DNA from: Nigrospora sphaerica | Taxonomy: Eukaryota; Ascomycota; Sordariomycetes; Amphisphaeriales; Apiosporaceae | Assembly (NCBI GenBank): GCA_018287875.1 | Contig: JAGVVL010000009.1 | Location: 2,356,001-2,420,000 of the forward strand | DNA: 64,000 nucleotides | Direction: 5' to 3' | In this document: in pieces, positions 44,709-56,856 of the stretch | Layout of the letters: each line of letters begins with the position of its first letter | How positions within the stretch are numbered: the first letter of the stretch is position 1 | Notes under the pieces: generated by a model | What the model was told of the DNA's origin: nothing | Databases searched by the model: none | The model's input: the letters and a program-made list of their open reading frames with translations, nothing else | Translations under genes and position numbers: made by a program

Positions 44709-46170
44709 TTTGACGACGTTACTGTAGCAGATGCGGGCGTGGATGAGGATAAGACCCGAGAGAGACAGGGCTGACTGCCCATCGGCCGAGTGAAGACTGA
44801 CAACGGGTGGTTTATGTACCTCGCCGAGTCGCCGCCCCTGTGGTCGGGACCCTGCTCGTACATCCTGCGTATATCTCTCGAGCTCCTTCCTGTCTGGGAA
44901 AGACAGCCGGCGAGGGATCAGCTCAACACCATTCCGGCGGAATGCAGGCTCGCCTTGAAGGGAAGTTATCTAAGTGCGCAATCCAATGGGAAAGGCACGC
45001 GAGAGGGCAGACAGGGAACTGGGTGTACGGGGCCTCGGATCCTGTGGACACCCACCCGCATACCACCCCATCCGGGGCCTTGGCGTCCATCTTAGCCGAG
45101 CACTCTTATCACTACCAAGCACCACCAAGCTCACCCAAGCCTTTCCAAGCTTCCCCGGCAAAGCTCGGCCTTCCAAGGACGTTCCGGAAGCCTTCAGATG
45201 GCCGTGGTTGGGCGGGGCCTGGCAGTGGCGCTATGCAATGCCTGCCCACTGGTGCTTGCTGTGCCGCACCTGCATTTCCCTGAGCCAACAGACGGTCGAC
45301 GGCGCCACCACCACCACCACCATCTCTATGGGGACGGCCAAGATGCTGGGCCCCTGCCAGCTCCCCAATGCAGCAAGAGGTTGGGAGGCGAGGGGGTGGC
45401 CGATCGACCCACGCCAGCCTGCCAGCCAAGGCTCGTACAATCTCACCAGTAGGAAGCTCGTGGTTAATAAAGGTCCGATGGCAGCCGCGCCATACAACGA
45501 GGCCAAGACTTTGGGATGGCCCGATACGCATCCACAAGCAGTCCCTGGCGGGGTGGAGGCTCGAGGTTTGCTTCAGAATGCCCGCAGGCCCGTAATCCGG
45601 GGGCATCGAGTCAATCGCATTACTACTGCGTGGTAGATAAGCAGCCGGTTGATAACCGGCCTTGGTGTGTGCCTCGCAGATTGCAATGCGATGGCACCAG
45701 TCGGTCCGGAACCGTACCCGACGTCCATGTCGCCATGCCAATCCAAATCTTGCCGATGACCGAGACGACCAGCTTGACCAGGTAACCCGGGCGTGGGGAT
45801 GCTTTGCACGAGAATAGACGGCGCGGGTACGAGGTGTGAACGAAAGTGGAAAGTGGAAGAAGGGAGGGGGGGAGGTGATGAGGTCAGATGAGGCGAGGAA
45901 CTTCCCCATTGGTGGAATGCTGGTATGGTATGATTATGTCTTGTAAACGGGCTGCATGGGTGCACAGATCCATGGCCCGAACGGAGGAAACCCTTAGCGG
46001 CCCCATGCCGCTACCCTTCCGGGGAGTAAGCACCGTCCGAAGCGGGTCGTTTATAGAAGCCACCCGCTTTGAAAACCTATGCATTTTGCAGCAGCAGCAA
46101 TGTCGGCATGCCGAGTTGGGGGTTCTATTTCTAGCTCTTCTAGGCCTGGCTGGCATGGAAATTCCCAGCA
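44709..46170. other. Intergenic region, no gene recognised
   Basis: 1.46 kb between two minus-strand genes. A 265-codon minus-strand frame (45112-45909) has no recognisable feature. The left part should contain the promoter of the peptide transporter. Confidence 0.5.
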
Positions 46171-47035
46171 TCACTCTCGATCGGGCATCTGGCTGTACGG
46201 GTTGAGGGGGTCGGCACGTTCCTGTTCCACCGTCGGCAGTGTGCGCACTACGCGTGCAGGCGCCCCAACCGCCACCGAATAGGGCGGGAGGCTCTTCGTG
46301 ACGGTCGAACCCGCCCCCACCGTCGTTCCCTTGCCGATGGTGACGCCGGGCAGGATGATGCTGCCGCCTCCGATCCAGCAGTCGTCCTCGATGACGACCG
46401 GCAGGCCGAACTCGACGAACTTGATGCGCGACAAGACGCTGGTGTCGTGGCCGGCGCCGTAGATGCTCACGTTGGGCCCGAACTGCACGCGGTCGCCGAT
46501 GGTGACCAGGCTGATGTCGAGGATGGTAAGGCTGCGCGGCAAGTCAGTGGGGAGCAAGGCCGCGGGGATTCGGCGCCAGCGTCGTCAGTTACCACGGCAC
46601 CAAGGTCGCCAGCCACCACGTACTTGAAGTTGGCAAAGCAGTTCTTGCCCATGATGACATTGCAGCCATAGTCGAGCCGCAAGGGCTGCTCGATGAAGCT
46701 CCCTTCGCCCATCTTGCCCAGCATTTGCTGCAGCAGAGCCGCCTGCGCCTCGTGAAACTTCTCCATGGGCATTGAGCCGGGGTCCATGGTGTTAAACTTA
46801 TGCGCAAGGCACCGGGAACGATGACGCCCCTGCATCAGCTCGGGCTGGAGAGGATCGTACCTGGACGGCCGTTCGGGGTCAGCAGGCCGTCGTCGCGCGG
46901 GCCGGTAGGACGGGGACGGGGACGGGCGACCAACATCATGCCCGAGATCATTCGCTCGTACTCGTCACACCACGGCGTGTTCTGTAGCCCGCGTGCCACC
47001 TCAATGAGGCCGTGGTCCAGCTCCTTTCTCGCCAT
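46171..47035 (-). CDS. Maltose/galactoside-type O-acetyltransferase (hexapeptide repeat)
   Basis: 232 residues, complement(join(46171..46531,46624..46860,46935..47035)), with introns of 92 and 74 bases. The N-terminal mac domain is seen as DEYERMISGM-MYDPLQPEL across intron 1. The left-handed beta-helix part has LDYGCNVIMGKNCFANFN-LTILD across intron 2 and SIYGAGHDT with the likely catalytic histidine. VIEDDCWIGGGSIILPGV and KGTTVGAGSTVTKSLP are hexapeptide repeats. Such enzymes move acetyl groups from acetyl-CoA to sugar hydroxyls in the cytosol; the natural acceptor in fungi is not established. Length is normal for the family. Splicing is supported by exact joining of conserved blocks. Confidence 0.88.
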
Positions 47036-48823
47036 GGTTACCGGTGGAAGCAGGCGTCTTCGTTAATGAGTATCTGTCCGGCTCACCCGATCCAACACAA
47101 ACAGCGGCGCGTCCTCAGGTCTAATAAGTAGATACCCGACCCTGCGCATTTGTGCTTTCAGCGGGTGTCGCTCAGCCTCATGCAGTGTACGTGTCCGAAG
47201 CAACCCCGTGGGGATCGGTGGAGCAGCCAAGTCCCGCGTTTACGTACACGGGATGAGTGGTTTGTTTACCGGGCGAAAAGGGTTTGTTAGTTAACGGCTG
47301 GGCTGCCGGTTCTCTGAGGGTATCCCCGGATTGCGGCAACGCTAGCAACACTGGGTCTGCATGAGATACTCCGTGGATACTCCGTACAAATCAGAACGGA
47401 AAGGGATTCAATCGTATTCCGGGGAGTCGGCAGCGACAGGCAGTAAGGGGCTGATGAGGACCACCCATTTCGGGCTGTTTTGGTCACGATCAAGAATAGC
47501 CGAGGTTCTGCCTGTTGTTTGCAGGCGACACGCATGAAGATACTTCCAATCAGACCTAAGATTATAGATCGTTGTTGACCCGGAATTGGCGTTCTCTTCA
47601 GCGAAGGCGGAGCTGTCTTACCTACCTACCCCGACACCCCGGCTGCCCAGCCGCCTGGGATTGAGGGAGGTATGTAAGTAACCGAAGAGAGCACCCGAGG
47701 TTTTGCCATCCTTTCTCTGGTTTCGTTTCACGACAACATCCCTTCTGCTTTTGATTTTTCTTTTTTGGTCAGTCGGGAAGCATTTCAAGTTGACGAGGTG
47801 CGGTTTGGGGGGGTACTTTACCCCGGGCCGATGGTTTATCGTCTACCACTAAAGCGAACAGCGGTGGATTCGAGGAGCTATCCATCCTTGCCTCACCCAC
47901 GCGCCCCCCATAGTGGTGGCGCGTGTCCGTCTATTCGTGCAATGTGCAATTATCTTATCTCCGATACTCGCCTGAGTGGTCGGCTGGGCAGCTGAAGGAA
48001 ATGACGACACGCCTGCTCATTCGCACCAACTGCCAGCATTGGCATAACCCTGGGCATCACCATCCGTCCGCCACGGTTCATTGAGACTCTCGTCAATCTT
48101 GGCCGTGCCCTGTGTGCTGGTCCATGGCCGGCTGCCGAAATCGGTGAGCAAAACCAATCCACTAGCTCGATAGGACGCGGCAAGTGATGGGTTCCTTTTT
48201 TCCTTTTTTGGACGGCTGTCGGTCGAGAGCCTCTTGTGCTGATAGGCTTATCTATTCCCTTTCGGCTTGCACATGCCTCTGACAAAGGGCGGACTCGCCA
48301 CGCCACGGGTGGGGGGCTCCGGGACGTTTTCTGATGCTAAAGTGACCGCAAGGACGTTACTAAGGCGCCGCCAGGGCGATTAGCGGAGGTCGGCTCACTC
48401 CGCCGGCCTGCTATTGACGACCATCCGCCCGCTCCCGCTCTTATCTCTGATGAACCGGGGGGCAAGGAGCGGTAGTGACAGCGCCGAGGCGAAAAAAGTG
48501 GCACTCGTGATAAGTGAGTTTGAGAGACCGCCGACTGTTATACAACGGCGAATCCTCCAGCCGGTCTCGTCGAGACACTCAATATAACATCTTTGCCACC
48601 TCCGGAGTTCCACCTCATCGAGTCCAGCGCCGGGCTGATTCGTCAACCCTTCCTCTCCGGTCACAACTTGATCCAAGCCGGAGATACCCCCACTGTCGGG
48701 GCTAGTCGGGCCACATCGGGCCTATCGAAGGGACCCCCATATTCTTGAATTTGTCTCGGTCCCGACTCCCGACTCCCGACTACACAGCCAACCATAGCTC
48801 ACGCGACCGTTGTGTAAGCCAAA
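47036..48823. other. Divergent promoter region of the acetyltransferase and purine permease
   Basis: 1.79 kb. No exon was recognised. The last 130 bases carry an ordered array of TCGGG and CCCGA elements. A TCGG-N6-CCGC sequence near 48390 resembles the UaY purine-regulator site (TCGG-N6-CCGA) with one mismatch. Confidence 0.5.
48696..48780 (+). promoter_or_regulatory. TCGGG x3 and TCCCGAC x3 array before the purine permease
   Basis: TCGGG occurs at 48696, 48706 and 48716, exactly 10 bases apart, which is one helical turn. It is followed by three perfect tandem TCCCGAC heptamers at 48760-48780, carrying the reverse orientation CCCGA. The ATG lies 43 bases after the array. CGG half sites are typical of Zn2Cys6 regulators. 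That this is the binding site of a purine regulator is an inference; spacing does not match the classical UaY site. Confidence 0.45.
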
Positions 48824-50982
48824 ATGGACGAAGATCAGGGCCCATCTGTAATTGTGCCACCGTCGGCGCCGAAGAAGACGTTGGGCCAGCGACTCGGCGG
48901 GCTCAGGCGCGCCTTTCTGACAAAGAATGGCCTCTTCGGCGACTACGACTATGCCTTCCTCTTCACGCCGAACCTGCCCTTCATGAGGAGGCCCAAACGG
49001 GCCTCTCCTTTCTTTGGCCTGAATGACCGGATGCCGGTCTTCCTGGCCCTGCTCCTGGGCTTCCAGCACTCCCTGGCCATGCTTGCCGGCATCATCACGC
49101 CCCCTATACTGCTGTCGGGCGCGACGGGTGTAAATCTAGACCCCCAAGTTCAGCAGTACCTGGTATCGACTGCCCTTATAGTCTCCGGCATCCTGTCACT
49201 CATACAGATCACGCGGTTTCACATATACAAGACTCCGTGAGTCCTCCGTCGTCTCTTGCCGGCGGGCCGAAGGCCTAGTTGGAAATGTTGCCCTGGGGGA
49301 CGTCTCGCTGACGAAAACCTAGGTACTACATCGGCACCGGCTTGATCTCGGTCGTCGGCATCTCCTTTTCCATCATACCCGTGGCCCAGGGAGCATTCAA
49401 CCAGATGTACGCCAACGGCTTCTGCCCGACAGCCGAAGACGGGACGAAGCTGCCCTGCCCCGATGGATACGGCGCCCTGCTAGGAACGGCTGCCGTGTGT
49501 GCCTTGGTCGAGATCCTGATTGCTTTTATCCCCCCGAAGATAATGCTGCGCATCTTTCCGCCAATTGTCACGGGACCGACCGTCATGCTCATTGGCATCT
49601 CTCTGATAGAGAGCGCCTTCAAGAACTGGGCGGGAGGCAGCGGACCGTGTGCGGACCCGGAGCCTCAAGACTTCTTCAAGCTTTGCCCCAACATCGCCGC
49701 GCCACATGCCCTCCCTTGGGGCTCGGCTGAGTATCTCGGTAGGTCTTGGCGCCCCCTTTGGGACATCAGATCCTACAAGCTGACCATTGCATAGGGCTTG
49801 GCTTTTCCGTTTTCTTGGCCATTATTCTGTGCGAGCGGTTCGGAGCGCCCCTCATGAAGTCGACGTCGGTCGTCATTGGCCTACTTACCGGCTGCATCAT
49901 TGCCGCCGCATGTGGGTACTTCGACCGGAGCGGCATCGACTCGGCGCCGGCGGCGTCCTTCGTCTGGGTCCACACCTTCAAGCTTTCGGTTTACGGGCCG
50001 CTCGTACTGCCCGTTATGGCCGTCTTCATCATCTGCGCTTGCGAGGCTATCGGCGACATCACGGCCACCTGTGATGTGTCCCGCCTGGAGGTTGAGGGTG
50101 GGCTCTACGAGTCGCGGATCCAAGGAGGTGTGCTGGCAGATGGCCTGAACGGCGTCATGGCGGCCCTCATGACCATTACACCCATGTCGAGTACGTCGGC
50201 CGTCTTTTTTCGTCCGCTACCTCAAGTACTAACCTGCACGCAGCCTTTGCACAAAACAACGGCGTGATTGCACTGACGAGGTGCGCTAATAGGACAGCCG
50301 GGTACTGTTGTTGGTGAGCCTCCCGCATCCCTGCTTTGAATCTACGATATGGCAAGACTGACGACGGGGCAGCATGTTTCTGATCATTATGGGTGTCTTC
50401 GCCAAGTTTGCCGCGTCTCTTGTCGCTATCCCGTCTGCTGTGCTTGGCGGCATGACGAGTTTCTTGTGAGTGCGCTCGTACATTAGCGCCTATTTACCCC
50501 GCCACCCAATCCAGCCTTCCCGTCTTTTTATCTGCTTCTTTGCTCTCAACTGGTCGGGACTAACGGAGCATAAATTTAGATTCTGTGCCGTGGCTGTTTC
50601 GGGCATCTCCATCATAACGAAAGGCGTTCCTTTCAACCGCAGAAACAGATTCGTTCTCACTGCCGGCCTGGCTCTCGGCTACGGTGCTACTCTGGTACCG
50701 AGCTACTTCTCCCACGTCTTCACGTACCAAGGAGACAACAAGGCGCTGCAGGGTTTCTTTGATGCCATCGTCCTAGTCATGGAAACGGGATTCGCTGTCA
50801 CCGCCTTTGTCTGCTGTATCCTGAACCTCTTGCTTCCCCTTGAGTTTGAGGAGACGGAGGAAGGGGTTGACGGCGAGAGCTCTTTGCCGTCGTCGGCGAA
50901 GGGTGTTCATCAGGCTGTATCCGGTGTGGATGGCCGCCGGGGCCCGGTTGATGAAAGCTTGGAGAGGGAAAAGGCGCAGTAA
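48824..50982 (+). CDS. uapA: Uric acid/xanthine permease (NAT/NCS2 family, UapA/UapC-like)
   Basis: 596 residues in six exons, join(48824..49236,49323..49738,49795..50190,50244..50313,50373..50465,50580..50982); all phases close. It is a proton symporter for urate and xanthine in the plasma membrane. The helix 1 motif GFQHSLAMLAGIITPP contains the conserved QH. The NAT signature QNNGVIALTR is at residues 412-421, identical to and almost at the same position as in Aspergillus UapA. CACEAIGDITATCDVSRLE is the conserved helix 8 region. The N-terminal tail with FTPNLPF and the cytosolic C-terminus fit the fungal family. UapA or UapC cannot be separated by eye. An ordered CGG-type array lies in its promoter. 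Confidence 0.94.
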
Positions 50983-52559
50983 AGTGCCAGGCTGGATGTG
51001 ACTAGAAGGGAACCCCGCGATGTATGGCCCACCTCGGCATTTCGCGTTCCTTTGAATTTTGACAATTGTTGACAGCGAGTCAATAAGAGCCGAGGGGCCA
51101 CCTTGGTTTGCATCGTCAGGTTGCCTATGGCCGCTCAGAAATCTTTTCGAAAGCGCGCTCGTGCAAGCTGGCCGACTTCGGAGTCCGAAGCTCGCCAAGA
51201 CATCGCCGAGGAAGATCTCTTGGCAAGTAACCAGCGCGCATTTCGGTTGTTGGAAAGATGCTACTGTTCTGTGGCGATTCGCGGAGAAGGGCCCTTGTGT
51301 CGGCCACGAAGTCGGTGGACTGAAGAGCCTGTACGTCACGGCCTGAAATACCTTGCGCGTTACCAGGGCGAAAAGGGCACATGAAGGAATCCAGATCGAC
51401 GCACAGTGCCCCGCGTCGTCCGACTCCGTCTTCCCAACCAATATTATCCGGTTGCTCCTTTCGGTTCTGGGGGAACCGAGACGGGGGTTTGCGTGAAAGG
51501 ACTGCCATGTTCTCCGCACAAAAAAAGAGGCGCCCCCACCTCCCCCGCCTCCCCCGCTTACACCGAAGCCGCCGGCTGTTCCGGAAGGGACTGTTATCAT
51601 GTGTGCCGTTCTACTATGTGCAAAAGGAAATTCCACATATGCGAACCAGGGATGTCCCGACAGCGGAGGATACTTCGCGCGGCATGCCGATGGAGGTAGA
51701 AAACCCATCCGCGTGCCTGGCCCAAGTGGTTGGCGTCGTCACTGGCAGCTCGTATCGAAAGAGATTCTGCTATCTCCGATCCCCCCGACAGCGAGAACAG
51801 CGCTCCGCATAGGGCATTATCGGCAATCGTTTTAAGCAAAACAAGGCTGGGATACCTTGTGTAGAATTATAAAGGCCGCCTCTCAGCCCACCAAGACTCC
51901 TGGCTGAATCTGGACCGCAGAACAGAGAAAACTCCAGGCCAGTCCGTAAAAGTGCCGATCACGTAAGACTATGAGAGAGTTATTGCGATACGGCTGGTGT
52001 GTTAACAGCGGATACAGAGTAAATTTGCTTCTGGATCCCATTCATCCGGTAGGGAATAGCCCCTTGCCCCCCCCCCGGGAATCTTCAAGCCTCAAACGCC
52101 ATTCATGGCACAACACGTGTATAGGTCCGGAGACGAAATCAAGAGTCGGGAAAGAACAGTCGATAAACGACCGCCGTACTTAGTCGGTATGCCTTATGCG
52201 GCCCTCTCGGCCCTGACGACCAGTTCCCTGGTTGGGAGAGGTCAATCGCGCCCTTGATCCCAGAGAGCCATCGGTACTAAGTAAATTTGCCAGGCCATAC
52301 CGTCGGAAAAGGCTACGCAAGGCGCCCGTGGGCAAGAACATCGATGTACGAACATGACCAAAACACGAAAAAGCAATATCGGTCTCTATGGAAAGCACCC
52401 CGCCCAATTGGGGCATACCCGGAATGGCACTCAGCCATAACAAAGTCGTGATGTGCGATCAACCAGGTTTCTGCGAGCGGCGAGCTCCCTTGCCTCCAGC
52501 CACCATGCTGGATCTACAGCGGATCTTGTCGCGACCAGCAGCGAAGCCATACCGAACCC
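50983..52559. other. Intergenic region, possibly containing more of the decayed transporter
   Basis: 1.58 kb with only short open frames. The N-terminal exons of the decayed MFS gene to the right would be expected in its last 500 bases, but I could not recognise them. Confidence 0.5.
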
Positions 52560-54101
52560 GAGACTTCTCCCCGGGGTCCTGGCGGGTATTTGGGGCCCCA
52601 CCGAGCGGGGGAACAACCTGGCTGCTTTCGCCTGTATGGTCTGGTCTGGTCTGTTACCCCTGAGTTGGATGCCAACAGCCTGGATTGCCCCCCCTGTGTG
52701 TGTAGTGTATGGTGACTGCCTTTTGCTCTGCAGGTTCAGGCTTTCAACGGGCCCGATCGTTGCGTCCTCGAAATTAACGTCACGAGTGAGGACGTGGCTG
52801 ACTCTGACCAGATGGATTGGAGGTTTCCTTCAGTTGAAGAAGAACTGGCCCCGGATCGTCTACGTTTTGCTTGGGTTGGCTGGCGGTACAGCCATTTTGA
52901 TGCTTACTCTGTGAGTAGCACAAGGAAACATTGATTATCTTCCACCGAGGAAAAAGAAAGAAGCTGACAGCGCCCTTTAAAACGTAGCTCGAAGACGTAC
53001 GGGGCCATCACCTTGCGGAACAAGGCGAAGCGCAGATGCCAAGCCAAGAAACCTGGGTTCGAGATTGTAAAGGCTGCTATCGAGGATGATGACCTGATGA
53101 TCGTCCACGTCCACAAAGTTGCACTGACTCGGCCCTGGATTGTCTTATTCGACCCGATCTCATTCTTACATAGTGACGTACATCCTATTCGCTATTTCCC
53201 CCATCATCTCCCAGCAACACCAGCATTGAAATGCGGGTGTCGGCGAGCTTCCTTCGGTCGGCGCCGTCGTAGGGTCCTTTTTCGGCGCTTTGGGGATTGT
53301 CGTCGATTCGGCGATCCAGGTCAAGAAGCCTAAGCGTGGGGTGACACCCACGCCAGAGGACCGTCTTCCAGCCACAATGGTAGACGGAGTGATGCTATGC
53401 GTCAGCATGTCTTGGTTCCCCTGGGCTGCCGCGTAGAGAAAGCAGCAACCGGCCCCAAGGCGCCTCTTGGGACACGGCTGACCGACAACAGATCTGTTCA
53501 CGGGGTGGCTCCAACGCTGGCTGGCATCTTCATCTCGGCCTCGATGTTGCTCGTCTTCGTGCCGTTTCTCAAGTATCTGGTCGATGTTTACCTGATGTGG
53601 GTTTTCCCCAACGCTTCCTCTGCCGAAGATGGCGGGTTCTGAAAGATGATATGGGCGCGCTGCTTCCGCCGTTGCCGCCAACACAACGATGCGATCAACT
53701 TTCGGCGCAGCAGCACCGCTCTTCACGCGTCAGATGGTAAGTGGATCTCTCACCTGCCGAGGACTGGATGGCCCGAGTGCCACACCAGGGAATATGATGC
53801 TGACGGGGTTCGATACAGTTCGAAGCACTGGAGTCGGCAGGGGGCGGATCGTTGTTAGGTGGTGCAGCGGTTGTTCTCACCTCCATCCCCTTGCTTTTTA
53901 CAGGTACAGCGAGGGCCACCGCCGACTCTCCGTATCCGCCCACCACTTCGAAACCCGGACCCGACCACGTAGAGCAGCAGAGACAAGTAGACAAGCTTGT
54001 GCATGCGGAGCTATGGGGTTCTCCAGACTCAATGGTGGCAACAGACAGGGAAGAGGGGAAGCATGTCGTGGACGATGATACGGATAGGGACAACACTTGA
54101 G
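52560..54101 (+). pseudogene. Decayed MFS drug/polyamine-type transporter (DHA1)
   Basis: Pieces of a DHA1 transporter appear in order but in different frames. They are AGIWGPTERGNNLAAFACM, GGFLQLKKNW and YVLLGLAGGTAILMLTL, then after an intron (52911-52987) KTYGAITLRNKAKR and KVALTRPWIVLFDPISFL. Next come YILFAISPIIS in another frame, NAGVGELPSVGAVVGS, EDRLPATMVDGV, VAPTLAGIFISASMLLVF, YLVDVYLM, FGAAAPLFTRQM and, after an intron with GTAAGT, FEALESAGGGSLLGG. Breaks are a frameshift after DPISFLHS (about 53171), a TGA at 53227-53229 where the family has TGG, a TAG near 53434, a disrupted stretch at 53598-53655, and a frameshift near 53900. The N-terminal helices were not found. It is clearly non-functional as a full transporter. 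Confidence 0.82.
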
Positions 54102-56856
54102 CCAAGAATCAACAACAGGCCATACTGACGGCAGTCAAGCGACGGCAGAAAATAAATCGTGGCCCGGATGTGGGTGTAAGCGAACCGATATCCAATGAGC
54201 ATAGGGGCGGCGAAGCTCTTTCACGACTTGTCCCGAGGGCAATCGTAAAGAGCCGGGGGCCCGCGACCAAAAATAGACTTGGCGTCCAAGTCGCGATTGG
54301 AATGCACGTAGATCTCGGGGGCGTGTGGCCACGTGCTAGGGTGAAGCGGGCTTGGCCTTACGTTTGGATTAAAACAAACGTCCCACTGGCGGAGGAGAGG
54401 AAGGCAGAGAGGCTCGAGACGGAGTGTGTGTAAGTGATCAACAGCGCTGGCGCACGAGGTTCTGTTTGCCGCATATCCATGGATCCATTGGTGGATGGCT
54501 GGAGTGCGCGCGTGATAAGCAGGGCGGGTGGGTCGAGGGGTGTGCTAGGGTGCGGGGGAAGGCAGGAGGCAGGAGCGGAGGAGGACGGTGTCGGGACAGG
54601 GAAGGGGCTGCTCGGGCTGTTTCCGACACGCGCCGATTCTCTCGCTTACTCACTCACTCGCCCGCCCGCCAGCCGACACTGTATCCATCCATCCATCCAC
54701 CCATCCGGTTCCCCCGTCCCCCGTTTCTTTGCCCACCTCTCCCCCGTCATCCGTACAGGCGACATCCCAATTGCTACGTAGAATTATGGGCTGGGAGATG
54801 AGCACGCAGGCCACCTGCATCCCGGTGCCCCCTAACTTCCCGACCTGCCTGGCATGCCCCGACCTGCCCGCACCCTAGGGCCGTGCCGGCGATTTCCCCC
54901 AAGCTCTGCGCCCAGCGTCTCCAAGCTTTGGCCCGCCCACGTGCGAGCAGCCGAGAAAAGGGTACCTCCCACGTACCAAGCCGCCCACTCACGGCACTAT
55001 CGCTCGGCAAGGCGTCTTCCAAGCCCGCCGCCGCTCTTGGGCTTCTTGTTTCGAGCCTCAATTGCTTGTCTGTACTGCACGCTGAGCGCGCTGGCTCGTC
55101 AATAGCCCGCCAAGTAGGCTGGTGTCTTGGTGACACGATGTTTCGTACGCCAAGCGGCCGGAGCGAAACCCATTACGTGCGCCACCAAGCCAGATCCCTG
55201 CAGGATGCCTGCCGCCATTTCCCCATTCCCCATTCCCCCGTGCCCCCGAATTTTCCCCAGTGTTCTGGACACTCCTGGGCTGAAGGGTACAGGGCAGATG
55301 GGCTCGCAATCTGGGCCTGGACCCCGGACGTGGGAGCCCCTTGATTGGGTGGGCTTTGACCTCCAGCTTTTCAGGTCGAGGCCTTGTCCACTTCCTTACC
55401 CACAATAACATGGAAACGGTTTCGAGTCGGGGCCCCAACGGTCTGTGAGTCAACGGTTCCCGCCCCGTCCAGTTGTTCTTCGTACCTAATCGAGCAAGTG
55501 TTTGGTCGTTCCGGAGCCCCGGAACTGAGGTTGCCGAGGGGCAGCCCTTAGCGATGTCGGCCAGGTAAGGTAGTTTTTCCCTTGTTGCTGCCGCGCCATT
55601 CGACAGGCCGCTGGTCTACCTAGGCCTCGTCTCGCGAGACATCAGATTGCTTGGCTAGTCCCCAAGCCTGGTCAAGTCACAGTCAGCTCTAACCTGCCGG
55701 TAAGGGCAGCGGCACCCGAACGCGCCCGTCCTTTAGGACCGGGTTTAACTGGCCAATGTCATCCCTATGACCTCCTAACACCACGCCAGCGCTCGATTCC
55801 AGGACGGCAGCGTCTAGCTCCCGGCCCATTCGATTAGGTTGGCAGCTGGTGCGCCGCGTGGACGGGTTGACAGCGCCACTTTGTCCTTCACGTGCCGCTC
55901 GCTTGTTCTTCCCCGGACCCAGTCTCGCTACCTGCTCGTCTCCAGACGACCCTCCTGCCCCAGGTGCCCGGCCCAACCTGTCAGGTTCTGGGGCGTGCTG
56001 GGCGGATGCTTCCATGAAATGGCATGGGAGAGGCAGCGTCCATGCGGAGATACCCCCTCTTTTTCCTTACCAGCCTTCACGTTTCTCACGCACCTTGTCG
56101 CCCACCACCTCACTTCGAAACTCAATGGTTGGTCTTGGCTCGCAGCACCGACGGCCTGGGAACATATCGGATTTACAATGCACTCACCGTCTCGAGCACC
56201 CCGATACTGAGGCGAATGTCTGCGGTCCTTGCCCTCCCGGCACCCCAGGCGCCAAGGACGCCGACCCGGGACGATAGGGTCTCCCGCGAAGCCTCAACAG
56301 CACAATGCCGGGACGCCATCACATTTTCTTACCCAACTCCGACTTTCTTCACTGCACGACGAATCAGAACCCCAGCTACGGCGAAGCGGGGAGAGACCAA
56401 TGATGGCCCTTGCTCGGGGGTTTTTGTAACGTTGGGATCTTCTTGGGTCGCGATATCCCTGGCTCAGCTTCTTGGCTTGCCAATGGTGGCGTTACCAAGA
56501 CGCTTGGCGGCCTTGGCCGCGCTGGCGGGTGCTTTTTCTGATCCCTGCTATAGAGACAAGTAACATGTGGTGCTACCCCCGTACTACGCCATGGTCCAGA
56601 GTACCAGATTGGGGGGTGGGGTGACCGACGATACGCAGTCGTGGGTAACTCCCTTGCCAACGACAGCCCACCCCCTCAGCGGTGCTGTAATCGATCAGCG
56701 GCCCCGACAGCCTGGCTGGATAGCCGGATCCCGCAGTCGGGGTAGCCGTATATAAGGTGGGCGAGGCCGCGCCCCGAGATGATGTTGACCAGCACCAGCA
56801 CGAGCCGCCATATCCTCTCTGCTTACCTGCACTCACCTCTTGTGCACGCAGCAACC
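54102..56856. other. 2.75-kb region without a recognisable gene
   Basis: Only short, overlapping open frames. ATCC repeats occur near 54681-54708, and several short pyrimidine-rich tracts are present. The right end holds the JEN promoter. Confidence 0.5.
56749..56756 (+). promoter_or_regulatory. TATA box of the carboxylate permease
   Basis: TATATAAG lies 108 bases before the ATG at 56857. This is consistent with a strongly regulated gene but is only a sequence match. Confidence 0.5.

Noticed and set aside
53805..53850. Possible tRNA B box (GGTTCGAT) near 53813
   Set aside because: No acceptor or anticodon stem can be formed around it, and it is the 3' end of an intron in the decayed transporter.
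52560..54101. A functional multi-intron transporter at this locus
   Set aside because: Two introns restore parts of the chain, but the frameshift after DPISFLHS, the TGA for TGG and the TAG near 53434 lie within conserved helices where no splice sites could fix them.
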